Shown: positions 26,047 to 37,287 of the stretch, in pieces
How positions within the stretch are numbered: the first letter of the stretch is position 1
Layout: every line of letters starts with the position of its first letter
The notes under the pieces: model-generated
Seen by the model: only the letters and a program-made list of their open reading frames with translations
Told to the model about the DNA's origin: nothing
Database searches by the model: none
Source of the DNA: AWTP1-13 sp963797005
GTDB taxonomy: Bacteria > Pseudomonadota > Alphaproteobacteria > Rhizobiales > Hyphomicrobiaceae
Reading direction: 5' to 3'
DNA: 64,000 bases
Assembly: GCA_963797005.1 (NCBI GenBank)
Contig: CAWCOF010000025.1
Span: 1 to 64,000 of the forward strand
Position numbers and translations under genes: made by a program

Positions 26047-26265
26047 AGCACTCCTTGCGGCGCCGCCCCAGCCCGCAACTTGCTTTGCTGCAATAGCGAA
26101 GCTAGCGGATGTGCGGCGTCAAGCAGAGGGCAAATTGTTGATCGCCCGCCGATATTACTCTTGTGGGATAAAAATGTGGCCGGACCGCCACGCATCGGGC
26201 GAGCGGGGCCTCAGGCAAAAGACTTGTGAAAAGCCCCTCGGGCGATTGCGCCGCAGACCGGCATG

Positions 26266-26457
26266 TCAGCGGGCCGGGTTGGGGCCCTTCTTGCCGACCG
26301 CCTCGGGAAACACCCACATGGCGACGACGGCGAAGATGCCGAAGGCGATGACGACCCAGAAGAGATGGGCCTTGCCGGCGGACCTTTCCCAGAAGGCAAA
26401 AGCTGCCGCAACGACAAGCACGATCAGCGACAGGACGGCCTTGACATCCCTGGGCAT
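26266..26457 (-). CDS. small two-helix membrane protein
   Basis: 63 residues: VKAVLSLIVLVVAAAFAFW and HLFWVVIAFGIFAVVAMWVF are clear membrane segments joined by a short charged loop (ERSAGKA), with a basic tail (GKKGPNPAR). No known domain is recognised. The strong hydrophobic pattern and a proper stop support coding; no good ribosome binding site is visible. Function unknown. Confidence 0.55.
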   Translation of the reverse strand: MPRDVKAVLSLIVLVVAAAFAFWERSAGKAHLFWVVIAFGIFAVVAMWVFPEAVGKKGPNPAR

Positions 26458-26648
26458 GGCTCGAGAACCCGCTGTCTGTCCGCGCTTGCAATCCTCAGTC
26501 GTTCCCCAACGGATCGGCGGCGGCGACCTGACGGAAGCCCTTCTGCCGTTCCGTGATCATCGTCGGTAGCCTCTCCTGCCCGCGCCCTTGCTCTCGGCAA
26601 GCGTTCGCCGCGCCGTTTCCCTCCCCGGGAAGTGTGAACAATAACGGC

Positions 26649-29600
26649 TCAGTTTCGCCGCGCGGGGATCTTGGCCACGATCGGCGCGCGGGGCGCCCGT
26701 CCCGCGCCGCGATCCAAGGTCGGCCTGCGACCGAGCAAGGCAAGGCGCAAGTCCCACTCATTGATGTGGGCCGGCTGGTTCAGGACCTGGATCTCGCCCG
26801 CAACCAGCGCGGCGATCGGTATCCCGTCCTCATAGAGGAGGCGGTTGCCGGTGAGCGCTGGCAGCCGCGGTCCCGGGCTCAGGACCCCGACGAGGTTCAG
26901 CGGATCGGCGCCCGACACGGATGCCAGGCTGCCCTCCGACTTTCTGCGCCGCGTCTCGCGCAGCGCGCCCACCGCCTCGGGCAGTGCGAATTGCTCGCCC
27001 GCGAAGCCGGCGACGAAGCGGCCGCCCCGGATCTCTCCCCGGCTCTCCAGCCGGCGGTAGACGCGCAACAGGTCGCGCCAGGGAGGAAGCCGCTCGGCCT
27101 CGCGCCCCAGCATCCGCCAGAACACGACGCCATAGCGCTGCAGGAGGGTGCGCGCGATGTGCTCCACCGCCGCCGCTTCGGCAGGCTGAGACGCTGCGGA
27201 GAGTGCCCAGCGGCCGGCATCTTCCATGCCGTAGGCGACCGTGCGATGCCGGCGCTTGGCGCCGGCGAGCGGGCGACGCTCGGCGGATGGTACGAGCAGC
27301 GCGCGCAGGCCGCCGAAGCTGTCGGAGTTCGCCATGCCGAGAGAGACGAGCTCGGCGAGCGCGTTCTCGACCTGCGTTCGGAGCAGGCCAGTGCCCGTGA
27401 AGATGTCGTCGAAGAACGAGGCGCCGTGGGTGCGAATGAACTCGGCGACGGCCTGCGCAGACCCGCTCAACGAAGCCGCTGCCGCCTCCCGGCCGACCGG
27501 CGACAGCCAGACGGCGGCATGCTGGCGCGGCAGCAGGGCGATCGGCGTCGATTTGACGGGCCCCGGCCGGCGCGCCGAGCCGTTCGGTCTGGCGCTGCCG
27601 GGCCACAGGCGCATCCACGTCACGCGGCCCGAGCGGCATCGCTCGTCGAGCCAGCCCGGCTCGTAGTCGCCAAGACGCGCCGCCAGGATCTCCTTCTCCC
27701 AGGCGCCGGCCGGTGCCTCGAAGCCCTCGAGCTGGGCGACGACCGCCTCGAGCGCATTCGGGCCCTCCATGCGCGCCTCCTTGTCGACATGCTGCCACGC
27801 CAGCAGGAAGCGCATGAAGTCGCGGGGCGCAACCGGCTCGATCTCGGCGCGCAGCCTATTGACCGTATAGCGGTTGATGCGCGCCAGCAGCCGCCGCTCG
27901 CACCACTCCTCCTCGCGCGGCATCGGGCGTGAACCGCCCGCGCATGGCGAAGCCTTCCGTCTGCAGGGCGACCAGCGCCGCCGCAATCTCCTCACGCGCG
28001 GCGCCGAGCGGCGCTGCAAGTTGCGCTTCTGCCACCGGTCCCAGCCCCTCGAGCCGTCCGCGCACGATCTCGACAAGGGCCTCCTCCGGCGACCAGACCC
28101 GCGCCGCCAGCGAGGCCGGCGCCTCGATCTGCGGGGACACCGGCGCGTCGGGCCACAGGCTTGCAAACTGCGGGAGGCGCTCGGCGGCAATCCAGATCGG
28201 CGCGCCGGCGAGACCAAGCCGGCCGGCCCGCCCCTGCCGTGCCAGCTCCTCCAGCCATCCCTCCCAACCCGCACCGTTCCTGGCTTCGGCCTCGGTGACG
28301 AACCCGAGCCAGACCAGCGCGTCGTGCAGCTCGTCGGCGTTCGTCGCCTCGGGCCACGCCTCGGCCTTGACGCGCGCGATCGCATCGGCGTCGAGGCGGC
28401 CGAGGTCGGACGCCGTTTCCGGGTCCAGCCACCGCCGGCTCATGACGGCCTGCGTGCGGCGCTCCTCCAACGGCGCATCGTCGAGGAAGGCGTAGGGCCG
28501 GGCGGAAAGCACTTCCAGCGCGAGCGGCGAGGGCTCGGTGAGATCGCGGGCGATGACACCGATGGCGCCCAATTCCAGGCCTCGCAGGAGGCGCTCCAGG
28601 CCGTCGAGGTCCATCGCCTCGTGCAGGCAGTCCGATATGGCCTGATCGACCAGCGGATGTTCGGGCACCTCGCGCTCGCCGGCCAGGTTCTCGGCGCAGG
28701 CGATCTGGTCGGGAAAGACGCTGCCGATCAGGTCCTCTGCAGCCATGCGGGCGAGCTGCGGCGGCACCTTCTTGCCGCCACGGAAGCGCGGCAGCGCCAG
28801 CGACACGCCGGCGACCCAGCGCCAGCGGGTGATGAACATCGGCGCATCGAGCATCGCCTGGATCAGCACGTCCCTCACGCTCGCCGCGTTGAGATAGCGC
28901 GCCACCTCGCCGAGCTCGAAGCTGTGCGCGGTGGTGAGCGAGAGCACGATGCAGTCCTCGGTCGCCGCCGCCTGCAGCTCGAAGTTGAACTTGCGGCAGA
29001 AGCGCTTGCGCAACGCCAGCCCCCAGGCGCGATTGATGCGGCTGCCATAGGGCGAGTGGACCACCAGCTGCATGCCGCCGGCTTCATCGAAGAAGCGCTC
29101 CAGCACGATCGCCTTCTGCGTGGGCAGGCAGCCCATCGCCGCGTGCGCCGCCGCCAGATATTCGACCGCCTGCGTGGCTGCGACGTCGCCCAACCCGACC
29201 TCGGTCCTGAGCCACAGCCGCGCCGTTCCGCCGGCCGGGTCGTCGGTAATCCGCGAGGCCAGATCCGCCCGCAGGCGGGACACGGCGGCGGACAGCTCAT
29301 CGCTGCGTCCCGGGGCCTCGCCGAGCCAGAACGGAATGGTCGGCGTCGCGCCCTGGGCATCCTCGACGCGCACCAGGCCGCGCTCGACCCGCAGGATGCG
29401 GTAGGCGGTGTTGCCGAGCTGGAATACGTCGCCGGCCATGCTCTCGACGGCGAAGTCCTCGTTCACCGTGCCGACCATCAGGCTCTGCGGCTCGAGCAGG
29501 ACCTGGTAGTCGGCGTTGTCGGGAATGGTGCCGCCGGAGGTGAGCGCCGTGAGACGCGCGCCGCGGCGGCCGCGCAGGAGCCCGTTGACCGCGTCGCGGT

Positions 29601-31021
29601 GGATGAGCGCGCCGCGCCGGCCGCGCCGTGTCGTGAAGCCCTCGGCCAGCATCGCCACCACGGCTTCGAACTCGGCCCGCTTCAGCGACCGGTAGGGCCA
29701 GGCGCGCCGGCACAGCTGGAAAAGCTCTTCCTCGCTCCATTCGCGCGCGGCCACCTCCGCCACGATCTGCTGGGCGAGCACGTCGAGCGGCTGGGCCGGA
29801 ATGATGATCCGGTCCAGCTCCCCGCGCCGAGTGCTGTCGAGCAGCGCGGTGCATTCAACGAGATCATCGCGCGACAGCGGGAACAATCGCCCCTTCGGCG
29901 TGCCGTCGACGGCATGACCGGAGCGGCCGACGCGTTGCAGAAAGGTGGCAATGGAGCGCGGCGAGCCGAGCTGGCAGACGAGATCGACCTCGCCGATGTC
30001 GATGCCGAGCTCCAGCGACGCGGTGGCGACCAGCGCCTTCAGCTCGCCGCGCTGCAATCGCTTCTCGGCGTCCAGCCGCTGCTCCTTGGCCAGGCTGCCG
30101 TGGTGCGCGGCAATCGCGCCCTCGCCGAGCCGCTCCGCCAGGTGCCGCGTCACGCGCTCCACCAGCCGGCGCGTGTTGGCGAAGATCAGCGTAGTGCGGT
30201 GGCCAGCCGACCAGCTCGGCCAAGCCGATCGTAGACCTCGCCCCAGACCTCGGCCGACATGACCGCTTCGAGCGGCGCGGGCGGCATCTCCAGGCCCAAG
30301 TCGCGTGCGCGCCCGTGCCCCAGATCGACGATCGTACATTCCCGGCTCGGCGCATCGTCAGTTGCGGCCCCACGAGCAGACGCGCCACGTCCTCGATCGG
30401 CTTCTGCGTCGCGGAGAGCCCGACGCGCACCAGCGGACGCGGGCACAGCGCCGCCAGCCGCTCGAGCGAGAGCGCCAAGTGCGAGCCGCGCTTGCTGGCA
30501 GCCAGCGCATGGATCTCGTCGACGATCACCGTCCGCGTGGTCTTCAGCATGGCCCGGCCCAACTCCGAGCCGAGCAGCACGTAGAGCAACTCCGGCGTCG
30601 TCACGACGATATGCGGCGGCCGTTTGCTCATGCGGCTGCGCTCGCCGGCCGGCGTATCTCCGGTCCGCACCCAGGTGCGGATATCGACGTCGGGCAGTCC
30701 TTCGGCGGCAAGCTCGGCACGGATGCCGGCGAGCGGGGCGGCGAGATTGCGCTCGATATCGTTGGACAGCGCCTTGAGCGGCGACACGTAGACGACCTGC
30801 GTCTCGTCCTCGAGGTGCCCCTCCAGACCTTGGCGCACGAGGGAATCGATCGCCGCGAGAAAGGCCGCGAGCGTCTTGCCGCTGCCCGTGGGCGCGGCGA
30901 TCAGCACATGGCGGCCGGCCTGGATCGCGGGCCAAGCCTCGACTTGCGCCGGCGTCGGTGCGGCGAAGGTCCGGCTGAACCAGCGGGCAACCGCGGGGTG
31001 GAATGGAGAGGAGGGGCTCAT
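26649..31021 (-). CDS. lhr: Lhr-type ATP-dependent helicase (frameshifts near 30240-30340 and 27930)
   Basis: The ATG at 31021 begins the superfamily 2 core: Walker A APTGSGKT, VVYVSPLKALSNDIERNL, VTTPELLYVLL, DEIH box VIVDEIHALA, VGLSATQKP. In the next frame come FANTRRLVERVTRHLAERLG, ATASLELGIDIG and FLQRVGRSGH. The long Lhr-specific winged-helix and C-terminal region follows (ESMAGDVFQLGNTAYRILRV, RGGKKVPPQLARMAAEDLIG, WRMLGREAERLPPWRDLLRV, DIFTGTGLLRTQVENALAEL). Total about 1,455 residues, in the Lhr range. Lhr enzymes are 3'-5' DNA translocases acting on DNA:DNA and RNA:DNA duplexes in repair. The frame shifts once or twice near 30240-30340 and once near 27930. All domains are intact, so sequencing indels are the likely cause. 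Confidence 0.9.
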
Positions 31022-31420
31022 GGCACCTGGGTTTCAGCGGCCGGAGGGACGCAACGCGCGCGGGCCCCGACGCCCTGAAGGATATGGGAACTTGGGGGGC
31101 TCTTTCAACGCGGGCTCGCGACGGGCGTACAGCATGGCCTCACGGTCGCACAATAAGACCGCGCCAAGAAGGCCGCGCCACGTCATCGCGGCCGACAGCG
31201 GTTTTGCGAGTACTGCCCGGTTGCAACGGTCGTCAGCAAACGCATTGGCAGCTGCCGTTTTCAGGCACAAAGGGCTGCAAAAAATCCGTCGTTGTCACAC
31301 GAGTGAAATGTGAACCGACGATTGTGCCCCGCTAACACGACTCGGATTGCGGGCGGGACGCTCTGATCAAGCCAGCTCCGGTACGGGCAGTCTCTCGGCT
31401 AGACTTAGGAGCTGGTGGCG
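31022..31420. other. intergenic stretch between divergent lhr and glycosyltransferase genes
   Basis: About 400 bases. No convincing gene on either strand. It should hold the promoters of both flanking genes. An AGGAG at 31407-31411 belongs to the glycosyltransferase. No repeat of the window's families is seen here. Confidence 0.55.
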
Positions 31421-32506
31421 ATGCACATACTTGTGGCGACCGATGCATGGCATCCACAAGTATGCGGCGTCGTCCGGACGCTCGAGTCGCTCGCCAGGAC
31501 CGTCGAGTCGCTGGGCTCGGCCATCAGTTTCATCACGCCCGACGGCTTCGCCTCCATGCCGGTGCCCACCTATCCGGGCCTGAGATGCGCGCTGCCCAGG
31601 CCTCGCGACGTGGCGGCGCGGATCGAGCAGGCAAGACCCGACGCGATCCACGTCGCCACGGAAGGCCCGATCGGGCTCATGGTGCGGCGCTACTGCCTCA
31701 GGAACAAGCTGCCCTTCACGACGAGCCTGACGACGCGTTTTCCCGAATACGTTGCCGCGCGCGCACCGTTCCCGGTGGCCTGGGGCTATGCCGTGATGCG
31801 CCGGTTTCACGATCCGGCCACCGTGACCATGGTTTCGACCACCTCGCTGATGGCCGAGCTCGCCGCGCGCGGTTTCGGCCGGCTGAAGATATGGAGCCGC
31901 GGCGTCGACACGGAGCTGTTCCGGCCCGATCGGGCAATCGATCTCGGCCTCCCGCGCCCGATCTTCATGAGCGTCGGCCGGATTGCGCCCGAGAAGAATC
32001 TCGAGGCGTTCCTTGCGCTCGATCTGCCCGGCACCAAGGTCGTCATAGGCGAGGGCCCGCAGGAGGCGCAGCTGAGGGCCCGGTTCCCCGACGCGAAGTT
32101 CCTCGGCAGCCTGTTCGGAGAGCGGCTGGCTGCACACATCGCGGCGGCCGATGCCTTTGTCTTTCCGAGCAAGACCGACACGTTCGGCATCGTTCAGCTG
32201 GAAGCGCTGGCCTGCGGCGTGCCGATCGCGGCCTATCCCGTGACCGGTCCCCAAGACGTGATCGGCAACGCGCCGGTGGGGGCCCTCGATAACGATCTCG
32301 AGCGCGCCTGCCTCGATGCGCTTCATCTGTCGCGCCAAGCGTGCCGGCAGCATGCTCAGAAGTTCTCCTGGGAGGCGAGCGCAACCCAGTTTCTAAGCCA
32401 CGCGAGCTGCGTCGTGACCGATGCATTCCGCAGCAAGTCTCCGGCACGCGCGCCGGATGCCCGCGTTCCCTTCGGATCGCTGGGTTCCGTGATCGGATCG
32501 TCGTGA
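31421..32506 (+). CDS. GT4-family glycosyltransferase (MgtA-like)
   Basis: 361 residues from the ATG at 31421, chosen over the GTG at 31415 because AGGAG at 31407-31411 is nine bases away. The start MHILVATDAWHPQVCGVVRT is followed by SFITPDGFASMPVPTYPGLR, THVATEGPIG-like DAIHVATEGPIGLMVRRY, a hinge ending SRGVDTELFRP, SVGRIAPEKNLEAFL, and the donor-site motif FVFPSKTDTFGIVQLEALAC. This is the GT4 group that includes plant SQD2-like and alpha-mannosyl or glucosyl lipid synthases. With pmtA and psd next to it, a role in glycolipid synthesis is plausible. No membrane helix. Confidence 0.85.
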   Translation: MHILVATDAWHPQVCGVVRTLESLARTVESLGSAISFITPDGFASMPVPTYPGLRCALPRPRDVAARIEQARPDAIHVATEGPIGLMVRRYCLRNKLPFTTSLTTRFPEYVAARAPFPVAWGYAVMRRFHDPATVTMVSTTSLMAELAARGFGRLKIWSRGVDTELFRPDRAIDLGLPRPIFMSVGRIAPEKNLEAFLALDLPGTKVVIGEGPQEAQLRARFPDAKFLGSLFGERLAAHIAAADAFVFPSKTDTFGIVQLEALACGVPIAAYPVTGPQDVIGNAPVGALDNDLERACLDALHLSRQACRQHAQKFSWEASATQFLSHASCVVTDAFRSKSPARAPDARVPFGSLGSVIGSS

Positions 32507-32594
32507 GGTTACGCCTGAACGACTGAACGGGCGATTGCAGTAGCGCGCATGCCGAGAGGTCGGCAGGCACGCGCAACGGGGAAGGTGCAGAAAA

Positions 32595-33260
32595 ATGCTA
32601 CCAGAACTAAGCCGGGACTCGGTCATCAAGACCTACGCGCGCTGGGCGCCGATCTACGACAAGGTGTTCGGCCACGTCTTCGAGCAGGCGCGCCGCGCCG
32701 CGGTCGAGGCGAGTGAGCGGGTGGGCGGGCGCATCCTGGAGGTCGGCGTCGGCACCGGCATTTGTCTGCCCTACTACTCTTCCGCGACCCGCGTCGTCGG
32801 CATCGACCTTTCCGACGAGATGCTGGAGGTGGCCCGCAAGCGGGTCATCAACGAGCGACTGGGCCATGTCGAGCGGCTTGCGCTGATGGATGCGGAGAAC
32901 CTGGAGTTTCCCGACGGATCATTCGATGTCGTGGTGGCTCAATACGTCGTCAACACCGTCCCCCATCCCGAGATCGCGCTCGACGAGTTCCTGCGCGTGG
33001 TGCGGCCGGGAGGCGAGCTTGTCATCGTCAATCGCGTTGGCGCCGATGCGGGCTCCCGGCGGACCTTCGAGCACCTCTTCCAGCCCTTCGCACAGCGCCT
33101 AGGATGGCGCTCGAAGTTTCCGTGGGATCGCTTCGAGCGCTGGGCTCAGCGCTCGCCGGCGGCCTATCTGATCGAGCGCCGGCCGGTGCCGCCGCTGGGC
33201 CACTTCTCATTGATCCGCTTCGGCAAGCGGGAGGCGGAAGGCCCGGAGCGGAGCCAATAG
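32595..33260 (+). CDS. pmtA: phosphatidylethanolamine N-methyltransferase (PmtA-type)
   Basis: 221 residues. The class I SAM fold starts after an amphipathic N-terminal helix (YARWAPIYDKVFGHVFEQAR). Motif I is ILEVGVGTGICLPYY, the acidic loop is GIDLSDEMLEVARKR, and LMDAENLEFPDGSFDVVVAQ and VVRPGGELVIVNR complete the fold. The sequence fits the Rhodobacter/Bradyrhizobium PmtA group that methylates phosphatidylethanolamine to phosphatidylcholine at the inner membrane. A phosphatidylserine decarboxylase gene 2.5 kb downstream would make its substrate. GAAGG stands before the ATG. Confidence 0.85.
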   Translation: MLPELSRDSVIKTYARWAPIYDKVFGHVFEQARRAAVEASERVGGRILEVGVGTGICLPYYSSATRVVGIDLSDEMLEVARKRVINERLGHVERLALMDAENLEFPDGSFDVVVAQYVVNTVPHPEIALDEFLRVVRPGGELVIVNRVGADAGSRRTFEHLFQPFAQRLGWRSKFPWDRFERWAQRSPAAYLIERRPVPPLGHFSLIRFGKREAEGPERSQ

Positions 33261-33335
33261 CCCGGTCGCGACGCCGTCTCGGCGCACCTTTCAAGCAACC
33301 AGCATCGATCTCAGCAAGCCAAACGGGGAACAGCC

Positions 33336-33950
33336 ATGGCCGGATTCTTCAAAGAGCTCGAGACGCAGCGGTGGGACGACCACCGCTACTATCACCACAG
33401 CCGCATCAACCAGTCGCTCCATCTGGTGAGCGCGATGAGCTTCCTCGTGGCTTACGCGTTGCTGCTGGTCGACCCGCCGATGGCCGCCATCGTTGCGTGG
33501 CTCATCGCCATGACGACGCGACAGGCCGGGCACTTCTTCTTCGAGCCCAAGGGCTACGACCACGTCAACGACGCCACCCACGAGTACAAGGAAGAGGTGA
33601 AGGTCGGCTACAACCTGCAGCGCAAGGTCGTGCTGATGGGGATCTGGGCGGCCCTTCCGGCGCTGCTGCTGTTGCAGCCGACGCTGTTCGGGCTGATGAC
33701 GCCGCACGACGGCTGGCTCAGCTTCGCGCGCAACCTCGGCATGATCTGGCTCGTGCTGGGCGTGGCGGGCGTCATCTTCCGCATGGTGCAACTGTTCCTG
33801 CAGAAGGACCTGCAGGCCGGCTTCGTCTGGGCGACGAAGATCCTCACCGATCCCTTCCACGACATAAAGCTCTACTACAAGGCGCCGGTTCGTCTGTTCA
33901 AAGGCGAGCTGATCGATCCCGAGATCGCCTCCGAACACGCGGCTCATTGA
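33336..33950 (+). CDS. Mpo1-like family membrane protein
   Basis: 204 residues with three to four hydrophobic segments. The N-terminal YYHHSRINQSLHLVSAMSF and the following TRQAGHFFFEP resemble Mpo1/YGL010w-like proteins (DUF962), in which H-x4-N-x2-LH and GHFFFE carry iron-binding histidines. Yeast Mpo1 is a 2-hydroxy fatty acid dioxygenase in alpha-oxidation. Here the two motifs are followed by a conserved-looking DHVNDATHEYKEEVKVGYN loop that is not in the yeast protein. Encoded 75 bases after pmtA on the same strand. The function is inferred from motifs and needs structural comparison. Confidence 0.6.
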   Translation: MAGFFKELETQRWDDHRYYHHSRINQSLHLVSAMSFLVAYALLLVDPPMAAIVAWLIAMTTRQAGHFFFEPKGYDHVNDATHEYKEEVKVGYNLQRKVVLMGIWAALPALLLLQPTLFGLMTPHDGWLSFARNLGMIWLVLGVAGVIFRMVQLFLQKDLQAGFVWATKILTDPFHDIKLYYKAPVRLFKGELIDPEIASEHAAH

Positions 33951-34027
33951 GCGCAGGCGTGTGTGTGGCTGAGAAGGCGGCCGCCGAGAGATCGGTCGGC
34001 CGCCTTGTCGCGGCAGCGGCCGGCCGA

Positions 34028-35732
34028 TCAGGTGCTCGGCAGGCGCTGGCCGCCGGGGAGCCACGGGAACCGATGGGCAAGCACCTCCCTCAGGATCTGG
34101 CGCCTGATCGTGGTGCGGGGAGCGCGGGCCTCGTCCGGCTGCCACCACCATCCGTCCCGAGCCATCGCCTCGCCGGCCGCCACGAACCGGCCGGCCACCT
34201 CCTCGAAGTCTTGGGCCGTGTAGTTGAGGCTGAAGATCAGGCGTCCCGTTCCCACCCAGCTCAGCGCCAGCCCCTCGCGGCGCAAGTAGTACTGGAACAT
34301 CCAGTTGTAGCGCGACGGGCGCGTATAGAGGATCGTCCACACGGTCGACATGTTGGCCACGCGCAGCGGAATGGACTTGGCCGCAAGCCGCTCGTTGAGG
34401 CTGGCCGCACGCGCGTTCCACGTCTCGTCGAGGCCGGCATAGAGCGCCTTGGCCTCGGGCTTTTCCATGTGGAGCAGGAACTCGTGCATCGCGCCCATGA
34501 CGTAGGGGTGCGAATTGAACGTGCCGCGCGCGAGGCTGATGTCGACCGGGCGGTCGTCGCGATAGCGCTTCATCAGCTCCCTGCGGCCGCAGATCACGCC
34601 GACCGGCAGCCCGCCGCCCAAGGTCTTGCCGTAGGTGACCATGTCGGCCTTGACGCCGAAGTATTCCTGCGAGCCGCCCGGCGCGAGGCGGAAGCCGCAG
34701 AAGATGTCGTCGAGCAGGAAGACGATGCCGCGCTCGTGGCAGACCTCGCGCAGCCGGCGCAGCCAGTCCGAATAGGCCGCCCTGTCGAAAGAGGCGCTGC
34801 GCGAGCTGTCGATGAGCGCCGAGTCGCCGGGGGGCGGAGAATTGGGGTGCATCGCCTGCACGGGATTGACCAGCACGCAGGCGATGTCGCGGCGCGTGCG
34901 CAGCACGTTGAGCGTTGCTTCCGACATGTCGGCCAGCGTGTAGGTGTCGGGCGCAGGCAGCGGATTGCCGATGCCGGGCTGCACGTCGCCCCACCAGCCG
35001 TGGTAGGCGCCGCAGAAGCGCACGATGCGGCGGCGCCCCGTGTGGTAGCGGGCGAGCCGCACCGCCTGCATGACCGCCTCGGTCCCGGACATATGGAACG
35101 ATACCTCGTCGAGCCCCGAGATCTCGCGCAGGCGGCGCACGTTGTAGGCGATCGTCGGGTGGTAGGCGCCGAGCACGGGCCCCAGCGCCCTGACGCGCTC
35201 CGCGCCCCGCTCGATGCATCCCTTGTAGAAGTCGTAGCCCAGCAGGTTGACGCCGTAGGAACCGGCGAGGTCGTAGAACGCATTGCCGTCGACGTCGGTC
35301 AGGCGCACGCCCGAGGAGGAACTCCAGCAGCACGCCCGATCCCAGCCGCTCGCGCACGAGGCGGCTATACTGGTAGGGAACGCGATAGGCGTCCGTGAAC
35401 TGCAGGTCCGAGATTATGTCCGTGATCTCGCTCTTGAGCGCCATGGTCTTGGCGAAGCGTTGCTTGTAGTCGCGCGACAGGACATCGAACCCGGTCTGGC
35501 GCGATGCGCGCGATCTCGGGCGGCGCATTGTCCGACCGGAAGAAGGTATCCTCGTCGAACTCGTAGAAGGGGATGAGACCCGCGATCCGCTTCGACAGGC
35601 GTACATGGCCGGCAAGCGAGGCGTGCTTGGCCCGCGACAGCTGCAGCCGCCGCCTGACCCGGAGAAGCGCGAGCGCGCCGACCGACGGCGCATGCCAGGA
35701 CGAGGATGTAGATGAGATAGGTGCGAGTCCAT
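34028..35732 (-). CDS. membrane-anchored class III PLP aminotransferase (GSA aminomutase-like), frameshifted N-terminus
   Basis: The catalytic part 35308-34028 has the fold-type I features: TDVDGNAFYDLAGSYGVNLL, HMSGTEAVMQAVRLARYHTG, FCGAYHGWWGD, LVNPVQAMHPNS, FLLDDIFCGFRL and the lysine motif MVTYGKTLGGGLPVGVICGR. Upstream in other frames the minus strand continues with DYKQRFAKTMALKSEITDII and, before that, a hydrophobic stretch (TYLIYILVLACAVG) plus a basic helix (LLRVRRRLQLSRAKHASLAG). This suggests an N-terminal membrane anchor and a total of about 565 residues. Frame changes lie near 35320, 35510 and 35690. Ordinary GSA aminomutases lack the anchor, so a membrane-lipid or acyl substrate is likely. 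The start at 35732 is 35 bases from the divergent psd start. Confidence 0.8.
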
Positions 35733-35767
35733 GCGACCTACAGGAATCCCAGGAACACTACAGAACT

Positions 35768-36650
35768 ATGACAATCCGCACCGCCATCAACAAGCTCGCG
35801 GGGCAATGAGCAGATCAACTTCGCCCTGACCAACCGCATCCCCCGGCGCGCGCTGACCCGCTTCATGGGCTGGTTCAGCAAGATCGAGCAGCCGCTCGTG
35901 CGCGATCTGTCCATCGCGACCTGGCGGATGTTCTCGGACGTCGACCTCAAGGACGCCAAGAAGTCGCACTTCCGCAGCCTGCACGACTGCTTCATCCGCG
36001 AGCTCAAGGAGGGTGCGCGCCCGGTCGACCAGACCCCGAATGTGCTGGTCAGCCCCTGCGATGCCATCGTCGGCGCGTCCGGGGCGATCGCCGGCAACGT
36101 CCTGCTCCAGGTCAAGGGCTTTCCCTATACGCTGGAGGAGTTCCTGTGCGATCCGGCGCTCGCGGCGCTCTATCGCGACGGCCGCTATGTCACGCTGCGC
36201 CTGACCGCCGGCATGTACCACCGCTTCCACGCCCCGCACGACGCTCGCGTCGAGCGCGTGACCCACGTGGCCGGCGATGCGTGGAACGTCAATCCGGTCA
36301 CGCTCAAGCGGGTCGAGCGCGTCTACTGCAAGAACGAGCGCGCGGTGCTCCGGCTCAGGCTCGCGCACGGCGGGGCGCCGGTCACCATGGTCGCCGTCGC
36401 GGCCATCCTGGTCGCGGGCATCCGGCTCAACTTCGTCGACATCCCGACCCGGGACCGCGACCAGGACTGGACCGTCGACCCCTATGAGACCCGCTTCACC
36501 AAGGGCGAGGAGATGGGCTGGTTCGAGCATGGCTCCACGATCGTCGTCCTGGCGCCCCGCGGTTTCGAGCCGTGCGAGGGCGTCGCCACGGATTCCCGCA
36601 TCCGCATGGGCGAGCCGCTCTTTCGCCTGCCCTCGGGCGTGAACTCATAG
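35768..36650 (+). CDS. psd: phosphatidylserine decarboxylase (one frameshift)
   Basis: The ATG at 35768 gives MTIRTAINKLA. The frame then ends because of an extra G in the run 35800-35803 and continues as NEQINFALTNRIPRRALTRF. Landmarks are FNEFFIR-like SLHDCFIRELKEGARPVD, SPCDAIVGASG, LQVKGFPYTLEEFL, the TAGMYHRFHAPHD active-site region and the C-terminal self-cleavage site WFEHGSTIVVL, where the serine of GST becomes the pyruvoyl group. Total about 293 residues, normal for proteobacterial Psd. It makes phosphatidylethanolamine, the substrate of the nearby PmtA. With one G removed the gene is intact. Confidence 0.88.
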
Positions 36651-36825
36651 ATGAGAAACGATTCGCGTTGAGTTACGCGAGCCGGACTGTTGCAGGTTGT
36701 CCAATTTCCCGGACGGCGATCCGTAGACCGGCACCGCATCCATGCGCCAACGCCCGTTGGCAGCGGACATAATTTGTTAACCATCCCCTGGAATGATCCC
36801 GGCACCTCATTGAGGCGAATCTCAA

Positions 36826-37287
36826 ATGATCGGATCGGTAAATCTGGCGCTGCAAATACTGCGGCAATCCGATGTTGCGAGAAGGGCCGCGAGCGGCGGT
36901 CCGATTGGACAGGAAATCCACACCACGACGCCGCCGCAGACCGTTGACGACTTGTTCAACCCCAACGTGCCGAATCTCAACAAGATGAGGATGGACCTCT
37001 ACAAAAAGGTCGGTGAGGCGCTCGGCGTCAAGGAAAGCGACTACGAGTCCTATACCGACTTTGGCGCGGCGCTGCGACAGGCCTTAGGCCGACTGAAATT
37101 TTCTCCAAATGCGCAGGCGGCCATCGCCGCGATCGAAGAAGAAACCGGGTTGAAGAAGCTCGGCGTGTCGCTCGAAACCGTCATCAATGCCATCATCGAT
37201 CCGAGGGGCCGCGACAGAGATAAGCTCGATGCGGCACTCGAAAGGCAGCTCGGCGAGGACGATCACGGCCTCTATGGGCCCCGCTGA
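36826..37287 (+). CDS. hypothetical protein
   Basis: 153 residues from an ATG preceded by GAGGCGAATCTCAA. A central basic-acidic helix (KMRMDLYKKVGEALGVKESD) is followed by FGAALRQALGRLKFSPNAQA and a LKKLGVSLETVINAIIDP region. It is soluble and mostly helical, with no signal peptide. Similar conserved proteins of unknown function occur in Bradyrhizobium-like genomes as far as I recall the pattern. No neighbour suggests a role. Confidence 0.6.
   Translation: MIGSVNLALQILRQSDVARRAASGGPIGQEIHTTTPPQTVDDLFNPNVPNLNKMRMDLYKKVGEALGVKESDYESYTDFGAALRQALGRLKFSPNAQAAIAAIEEETGLKKLGVSLETVINAIIDPRGRDRDKLDAALERQLGEDDHGLYGPR

Noticed and set aside
27874..30234. Open frame of about 790 codons on the plus strand
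   Set aside because: Antisense to the Lhr helicase, whose minus-strand product has all helicase motifs. The plus-strand product has none.
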